Assembly: GCA_027578815.1 (NCBI GenBank)
Contig: JANBTH010000855.1
Coordinates: 1 to 10,575 of the forward strand
Direction of reading: 5' to 3'
DNA: 10,575 bases
DNA from: Coemansia sp. RSA 1804
Taxonomy: Eukaryota; Kickxellomycota; Kickxellomycetes; Kickxellales; Kickxellaceae
The position numbers and the translations under genes are program-made. Under the pieces are notes generated by a model. It saw nothing but the letters and a program-made list of their open reading frames with translations, was not told the DNA's origin and did not search any database. Each line of letters starts with the position of its first letter. The stretch's first letter is position 1. This document shows, one piece after another, positions 6,874-10,575 of the stretch.

Positions 6874-7344
6874 ATGGCGGACTACGACAGCAACACCCCA
6901 TATGTGCCGGACATAGACGAGGTGCTAACCGACGCCGAGCTCCTCGTCCTACAGCGGCAGTACGAGCGCGAGCACCCGAATGTGCGGGTGCAGACGAGAT
7001 TCAACTACGCGTGGGGGCTGACCAAGGGGAACAAGAAGCAGCAGCAGCAGCTCGGCATCCAGATGATGCACGACATATACGACGAGGTTCCCGAGCGCAG
7101 GCGCGAGTGCATGTACTACTTGGCCCTCGGGTACTTTAGAACCGGCGAGTACAGCAATGCGCGGGTGCACATCGAGCGGCTGCTGGCGCTGGAGCCAAAT
7201 AACTCGCAGGCGCGGGATATGCGCAAACGCATTGAGGACAAGGTCACCCGCGACGGCATCATTGGGCTGGCGCTGGCTGGCGGAGCTGTTGCCGTTGTTG
7301 GCGTTGTTGCTGCTGCTATCTTTGGGAAGAAGTCATCAAAGTGA
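6874..7344 (+). CDS. FIS1: Mitochondrial/peroxisomal fission protein Fis1
   Basis: An intronless 156-residue tail-anchored protein of normal Fis1 length. The N-terminal arm and helix occupy about 1-36. A TPR-like bundle covers about 37-122, with the family-typical TRFNYAWGLTKG at 41-52, YYLALGYFRTGEY at 81-93 and LALEPNNSQAR at 104-114. A short Gln run (56-59) sits where loops vary in the family. A single membrane anchor rich in Ala, Gly and Val lies at about 128-150, followed by the basic tail GKKSSK, as expected for insertion into the outer mitochondrial and peroxisomal membranes. In fungi Fis1 recruits adaptors and the dynamin GTPase for fission and also links to mitophagy and pexophagy. 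The ATG at 6874 is in good context (GAAATGG), and the N terminus fits fungal homologues. Confidence 0.96.
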   Translation: MADYDSNTPYVPDIDEVLTDAELLVLQRQYEREHPNVRVQTRFNYAWGLTKGNKKQQQQLGIQMMHDIYDEVPERRRECMYYLALGYFRTGEYSNARVHIERLLALEPNNSQARDMRKRIEDKVTRDGIIGLALAGGAVAVVGVVAAAIFGKKSSK

Positions 7345-7739
7345 GAATAGGAACCATGTAAACAGCTGTTTTCAATTTCATTCGCTTTTCTTTCTTGCCC
7401 AACAAACATGTGTAATAAAATCATAACCACCGAGCGAGCTTTGAAGAAGAAGAGGAAGAAAAATGGAACACTGTTTGCGTGGAGAGGATCATTAGATTAG
7501 CTTTTTCTTTGCTCCAGGGTGGTAATGAAAGTCTCTCCTTTCTCTTGCTTCCCCGCCTCCCTTTCTCTTCCTTCCTTCTCTTCATTTGTATTACACGTCT
7601 TTCTCTTGGTCTAATTCTCTGTTCTTTTTTTATTTCCGCTCACCATTTATTCCTTTCCTTTCACTTGTCAAATTAGTACATACAAGCTGTATAAAAATAG
7701 TCTTTCCCCCCTTCAGAATTCACGAGCCACAGAGCGACA
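7345..7739. promoter_or_regulatory. FIS1 3' region and promoter of the WBP2-like gene
   Basis: 395 bases without a supportable gene. An AATAAA at 7414-7419 is a likely FIS1 polyadenylation signal. A long C/T-rich tract follows at about 7536-7670. A TATAAAAA at 7690-7697 lies only 43 bases before the ATG at 7740. If it is a true TATA box the 5' leader would be very short; it could equally be AT-rich leader sequence. Confidence 0.45.
7414..7419 (+). terminator. Candidate polyadenylation signal AATAAA for FIS1
   Basis: A canonical AATAAA hexamer 70 bases after the FIS1 stop, preceded by a T/C-rich stretch. Confidence 0.5.
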
Positions 7740-8351
7740 ATGGCGCTGAATGCAGTGATGCTCCAGCAAGGCACTCGCCATCCGGTGCCGCTCCCCAATG
7801 AGAACTTTCTGTACCACTGCAACGGGGTAAAGTTCGAGCTAAAGAGCGGCGACGGGTACCCCGGCGACACGGTGCTGTTCAACAGCGGCAGCGGCACAGT
7901 GTTCGTGTCGAACAAGCGCATCGTGTTCCTGCCAGCAGAGACAACGCACGCGACGAGCGTAAACCCGAGCACATCGACGCTCCACTCGTTCACGATCCCG
8001 CATGTCAATCTGCGCGACCAAAAGTTTGCGCAGCCGCTGTTTGGCGCCAACCGCTTTGAGGCGGTGGCCACGCCGGTGCGCGGAGGCAATGTCCCGGCCA
8101 CGGCCAGGCTTGTGCTGACGTTCAAGGAGGGCGGCGGGTTTGACTTTGCTACAATTGCCCGGAAGATGAGTCAGCGGATAAGCGAGACTGGCGAGATCCC
8201 GCCGCATGAGGAGGAGCTGCCCGGCTACGACGGCCCGCCGGCTGATGCTGGGGCTGCTGACTCGCAGCTGCGGAATCATGACGCCAGCAACGACCCTCCG
8301 TCATATTCGGCCGATGCTCCTCCTGGATACGAGCAACATGAGCGGCGCTAG
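7740..8351 (+). CDS. WBP2: GRAM-domain WW-binding protein, WBP2-like
   Basis: An intronless 203-residue protein. A GRAM/PH-like domain spans about residues 24-150, including LFNSGSGTVFVSNKRIVFLP at 46-65, FTIPHVNLRDQKFAQPLFGANRF in the middle and the closing LVLTFKEGGGFDFA at 124-137. This layout matches WBP2 and WBP2NL proteins, whose GRAM domain is followed by a Pro-rich tail. Here the acidic, Pro-rich tail carries LPGY (160-163), PPSY (186-189) and PPGY (194-197), which are recognised ligands for WW domains. Animal WBP2 binds WW proteins such as YAP and NEDD4-family ligases. In a fungus the natural partner would be an Rsp5-type ubiquitin ligase, which is inference. GRAM domains often bind phosphoinositides or membranes. 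The tail is much shorter than in animal WBP2. The gene is convergent with PET100 (214 bases between stops). Confidence 0.88.
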   Translation: MALNAVMLQQGTRHPVPLPNENFLYHCNGVKFELKSGDGYPGDTVLFNSGSGTVFVSNKRIVFLPAETTHATSVNPSTSTLHSFTIPHVNLRDQKFAQPLFGANRFEAVATPVRGGNVPATARLVLTFKEGGGFDFATIARKMSQRISETGEIPPHEEELPGYDGPPADAGAADSQLRNHDASNDPPSYSADAPPGYEQHERR

Positions 8352-8518
8352 CACATAGGATGAGGCTGAGAGATGTTTTATCAATGCTCTTTTATTGCTT
8401 GCAATTCCCTTTTTTCTTTCTTTCTAGTTCCTTTATTTTAATATCTGTATTACAAGCTATTGCAAGCTATTTCACGTCTGTGCGCTGTCGCTGTCGTTTT
8501 GCTTGTTCTAACTATATA

Positions 8519-8524
8519 AATAAA
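8519..8524 (+). terminator. Candidate polyadenylation signal AATAAA for the WBP2-like gene
   Basis: An AATAAA within the A/T-rich sequence ATATAAATAAAAAC, 167 bases after the stop and 41 bases before the convergent PET100 stop. It is the only canonical hexamer on the plus strand in this spacer. Confidence 0.4.
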
Positions 8525-8565
8525 AACACAAAAAGAGGTGAAAACCGAATGAATGAACCATATGT

Positions 8566-8856
8566 CTACTTGGACAGTCCCGACGACGAGCCGCCCAGAT
8601 CAGTCAGCCCCATCTCGCGCATAGCCTTCTCGCGAACCAGACGCCTCTCCAGCCGTGCCTTCCGCTCCAGCTCCAGGAATTTCTCAATATCCGACGATTC
8701 TGTGGGGAGCTTCTGCTTCGGAGGCGGGTTGAATTTGTACACGTCGGCTGCCACAAACCGCTCGTAGAAGCTTGGCCCGCCAAAGTACACCATAAAACCA
8801 ATTGGCGCAAACACGTAGAACGTGAACTTTACTACTTCGAGACCCGGACCACCCAT
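8566..8856 (-). CDS. PET100: Cytochrome c oxidase assembly protein PET100
   Basis: A small intronless gene of 96 residues using the first ATG (8856). The frame extends a few codons upstream without another ATG. A short N terminus (MGGPGLEVVKF) leads into one membrane segment at about 9-26 (KFTFYVFAPIGFMVYFGGP). It is followed by FYERFV, a Pro-rich step (NPPPKQKLP, 43-51) and a long charged helix (about 55-81) rich in Glu, Arg and Lys. This single-pass plus charged-helix layout, with the GLEVVKF start, is the PET100 pattern. PET100 is an inner mitochondrial membrane factor needed for cytochrome c oxidase (complex IV) assembly. The product is somewhat longer than human PET100 because of a Ser/Gly-rich tail after about residue 82. 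Upstream sequence is C/T-rich on the coding strand. Confidence 0.87.
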   Translation of the reverse strand: MGGPGLEVVKFTFYVFAPIGFMVYFGGPSFYERFVAADVYKFNPPPKQKLPTESSDIEKFLELERKARLERRLVREKAMREMGLTDLGGSSSGLSK

Positions 8857-9133
8857 GCTTTGCGATTCATACAAACCAACAGCAGATCTGCTTGTAACAA
8901 GGGAGGAGAAAAAGGGAGGTCAATTACTAAAATGGACAAGGAATAAGAAAAATGAATTAGCGTGGTATTCGAGAAACAAAAAAGCAAAAAGAAAAAAGAT
9001 TGTGATGATCAAATGAAAATGAGTGAAAAGCTAACCCGATCTCCCCTTGCTTGGATTTATGAATGGTGTGATCGAAAGATAATATTTTTTATCGTGCTTG
9101 GGCTTGGATGTGTGCCAGAGCAACGGACGGTGC
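8857..9133. promoter_or_regulatory. PET100 promoter and 3' region of the zinc-transporter gene
   Basis: 277 bases between two tandem minus-strand genes. The plus strand is A/G-rich at about 8900-9000, hence pyrimidine-rich on the PET100 coding strand, matching the other promoters here. No canonical AATAAA for the upstream transporter is evident on the minus strand. Confidence 0.4.
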
Positions 9134-10249
9134 CTAGCTGGCATAGCCAGAGGATGCAGCGTCCCGAATGTCGAGAGTCCAGGCGCCAAGCCCATAGGAC
9201 TGCAGAATGGCTTGGATCTGCCGAAACGCAGACACGCTGGCGCCAGCGCCCGGGGCTGCATCCAGCAGGCGACGGCGCTCATCAACAACGACGCGCAGCA
9301 TGCCGGCACGCTCGCCCACAACAGGGCTCCACGCATGGACCCGCTCGCAGTCGACAACTCCGGGAACACGCGAGACAAGCGCCACCACGCGCCGCACGCT
9401 CTCCGCCGACTCCCGCGTGGTGGCGTGGAGGAGGAGACGGCCCAGATGCAGACACGCGGACGCGCCGATCGCCGCCATCACAACGGCAACGAGAACGCAG
9501 GAGACCGGCTCGATGGCCGACTCCTCGGCCGGCGGCACCAGCACAGCCATGTACACCATCCAGACGCCAGCAAGCACCGAGGCGGCGTTGATCGGGTTGA
9601 GCGTGACATTCTGCGCCTGCGTCGCCATATGCATCGGCGCTAATGGGGAGCGGCAGAGCTCCCAGAGCCCGCGGTGGTTGGCGAACCGCGCGGCCGAGCA
9701 GACCGTGGCAGCAACCGCCGCCAGCGCAGCAGCAAGGGCAAGCGGCGCGCCACCGCGGTTGTGCTGGGGCGTCTGGTGCGCATACGTCTCGAACTCCATG
9801 GCCGCCGCCGAGTGCTCGTGGCTGCTGGTGACCAGATGCTCGACGCCCTCCTTCAGCGCCTGGATCCCCCTGAACAGGAGCCCCAGGCTGTTGGCAAACT
9901 CCAGAACCGTCGGCAGCACGCGCAGCCCAAACGCGTACTCCACCGACGCTGCGTCGTTGCCCGAGTACTCCAGCGCGCGCGGCAGCAGATCGATGAACAG
10001 CGACGTCGCGTCAAAGAGCACCATGAACGAGTAGCTCATCAGCGCCAGGCTTCCGGTGTAGATCCCCGTTGCCCAGACAAACACGCCGGCCGCCGCGTGG
10101 AACATAGACATGTACAGACGGGGCCCTATGAATCCGTGCTCCTGCGTGAATATGCGCCGCAGCCGCCGCCAGCTCACCTGCTTCGCATTCGCCGAGCGCC
10201 GTGTCGGGCCCTCGTGGTTCGTGTCAAAAACTATGCCGTGGTGCTCCAT
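9134..10249 (-). CDS. ZRG17: Cation diffusion facilitator of the ZnT6/Zrg17 type (zinc-site-degenerate)
   Basis: An intronless 371-residue protein starting at the first ATG (10249). Six membrane segments are expected at about 45-65, 70-90, 108-130, 168-190, 215-238 and 245-268. A C-terminal cytosolic CDF domain covers about 275-371 (RVPGVVDCERVHAW at 294-307, then a WTLDIRD end). GSLALMSYSFMVLFDATSLF at 66-85 corresponds to TM2. In active CDF transporters this helix has Asp and His ahead of a conserved Asp. Here Tyr73 and Met76 occupy those places and only Asp80 remains, the same pattern as in ZnT6. TM5 (LNPINAASVLAGVWMVYM, about 217-234) also lacks the His and Asp of the transport site. ZnT6 and yeast Zrg17 are non-transporting partners that pair with an active CDF (ZnT5 or Msc2) to load zinc into the secretory pathway. 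The TM4-TM5 side loop has scattered His. The exact orthologue name is inferred. Confidence 0.8.
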   Translation of the reverse strand: MEHHGIVFDTNHEGPTRRSANAKQVSWRRLRRIFTQEHGFIGPRLYMSMFHAAAGVFVWATGIYTGSLALMSYSFMVLFDATSLFIDLLPRALEYSGNDAASVEYAFGLRVLPTVLEFANSLGLLFRGIQALKEGVEHLVTSSHEHSAAAMEFETYAHQTPQHNRGGAPLALAAALAAVAATVCSAARFANHRGLWELCRSPLAPMHMATQAQNVTLNPINAASVLAGVWMVYMAVLVPPAEESAIEPVSCVLVAVVMAAIGASACLHLGRLLLHATTRESAESVRRVVALVSRVPGVVDCERVHAWSPVVGERAGMLRVVVDERRRLLDAAPGAGASVSAFRQIQAILQSYGLGAWTLDIRDAASSGYAS

Positions 10250-10492
10250 TCTGGTAGAAGTGTTTCCACCCACCACCTCCAGTCGTCTATGACTTTAGCG
10301 CGAATTTCCAGAAGAAGAAGAAATAAAAGGCGAAAAAGGGAAAAAGAAAGATGAGGGGAGGAGGAGGGAAAGAAAAGGGGGAATGACTTTAGCATTCTAT
10401 TGAAACCCACTTTTTTTCATTTCTCTTCCTTCTTCTTCTTCTTCTCCACCCTGCCATTACTCTCTTTTACATGCTTCCTATTTCCCACTACC
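10250..10492. promoter_or_regulatory. Divergent promoter at the right end, with GAA and TTC repeats
   Basis: 243 bases between divergent starts. The plus strand is purine-rich at about 10311-10380, including (GAA)4 at 10311-10322, and becomes pyrimidine-rich at about 10410-10470, including (TTC)5 at 10430-10444. Each gene thus has a C/T-rich tract on its own coding strand just upstream. Confidence 0.5.
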
Positions 10493-10575
10493 ATGGCGGC
10501 AGCACACGCAGCAACCAAGGGCACGGCATCCGCTCTTCTGACGAAAACAGCCGCATCCGGGCGTCCGCCGCTGGT
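10493..10575 (+). CDS. 5' end of an unrecognised gene (runs off the right edge)
   Basis: The ATG at 10493 has an excellent context (ACTACCATGGCG) and follows a C/T-rich tract. Twenty-seven codons are present, beginning MAAAHAATKGTASALLTKTA. The peptide is rich in Ala, Thr and Ser with Lys and Arg and no acidic residue, so it could be a mitochondrial presequence; this is weak evidence. Another ATG at 10471, in a different frame, is also open to the edge but has a poorer context. The product cannot be identified from this much sequence. Confidence 0.5.
   Translation, partial: MAAAHAATKGTASALLTKTAASGRPPL

Noticed and set aside
8857..8874. Upstream TTG-started extension of PET100, and similar GTG starts for the transporter and DCTN6
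   Set aside because: Eukaryotic nuclear genes start at ATG. An in-frame ATG (8856, 10249) or an upstream spliced ATG (6513) explains each case.
8962..9591. Plus-strand Arg-rich frame spanning the PET100 promoter and the transporter 3' end
   Set aside because: It changes composition abruptly at the transporter boundary and is a shadow frame extended into the spacer.
9207..10034. Several plus-strand frames opposite the zinc-transporter gene
   Set aside because: Arg/Ala/Thr-rich shadow translations of a GC-rich gene. The minus-strand frame carries the CDF features.
1..10575. Mobile elements, CRISPR arrays, gene clusters or transferred islands
   Set aside because: No terminal repeats, transposase or reverse-transcriptase motifs, or spaced repeats. 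Gene content and composition are uniformly those of a fungal chromosome.

Overview
This window looks like nuclear DNA from a fungus, most likely an early-diverging lineage (a Zoopagomycota/Kickxellomycotina-type genome is my guess). Three things suggest this: compact gene spacing, short GT-AG introns (about 105-140 nt, one of about 220 nt) with yeast-like TACTAAC branch sites in two of them, and GC-rich coding DNA between AT-rich, polypyrimidine-rich spacers. A dynactin p27 gene argues against a budding yeast. The scarcity of introns (none in ALG6, FIS1, the WBP2-like, PET100 or zinc-transporter genes) argues against a typical basidiomycete. The lineage is inference only.

Layout, left to right: the 5' part of an unrecognised gene (minus, 1-299); a divergent promoter; ALG6, the ER glucosyltransferase (plus, 740-2314); convergent to it, a ribosomal-L1-domain nucleolar protein of the Cic1/Utp30/RSL1D1 family (minus, 2396-3434, one intron); LSM4, the Sm-like protein of U6 snRNP and mRNA decay (plus, 3876-4744, three introns), with a doubtful antisense small ORF over its 5' part; an unrecognised 80-residue protein in four exons (plus, 5192-5770); convergent to it, dynactin subunit 6 (minus, 5869-6513, one intron); divergently, FIS1 (plus, 6874-7344); a GRAM-domain WBP2-like protein with PPxY motifs (plus, 7740-8351); convergent to that, PET100, a cytochrome c oxidase assembly factor (minus, 8566-8856); a ZnT6/Zrg17-type cation diffusion facilitator (minus, 9134-10249); and the 5' end of another gene (plus, from 10493).

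These are ordinary eukaryotic housekeeping genes and do not form a pathway or operon. RSL1D1-like/LSM4 (RNA-protein biogenesis) and DCTN6/FIS1 (organelle dynamics) are divergent neighbours that may share promoters, but no functional link is implied. I see no mobile element, CRISPR array, rRNA, tRNA or secondary-metabolite cluster, and no convincing new multi-gene system.

The points most worth checking are gene-structure details: first coding exons of 3, 8 and 21 nt, a tandem acceptor in LSM4 whose first AG would truncate the protein, the unknown four-exon gene, the antisense ORF over LSM4, and a purine-to-pyrimidine strand switch in the divergent promoters.
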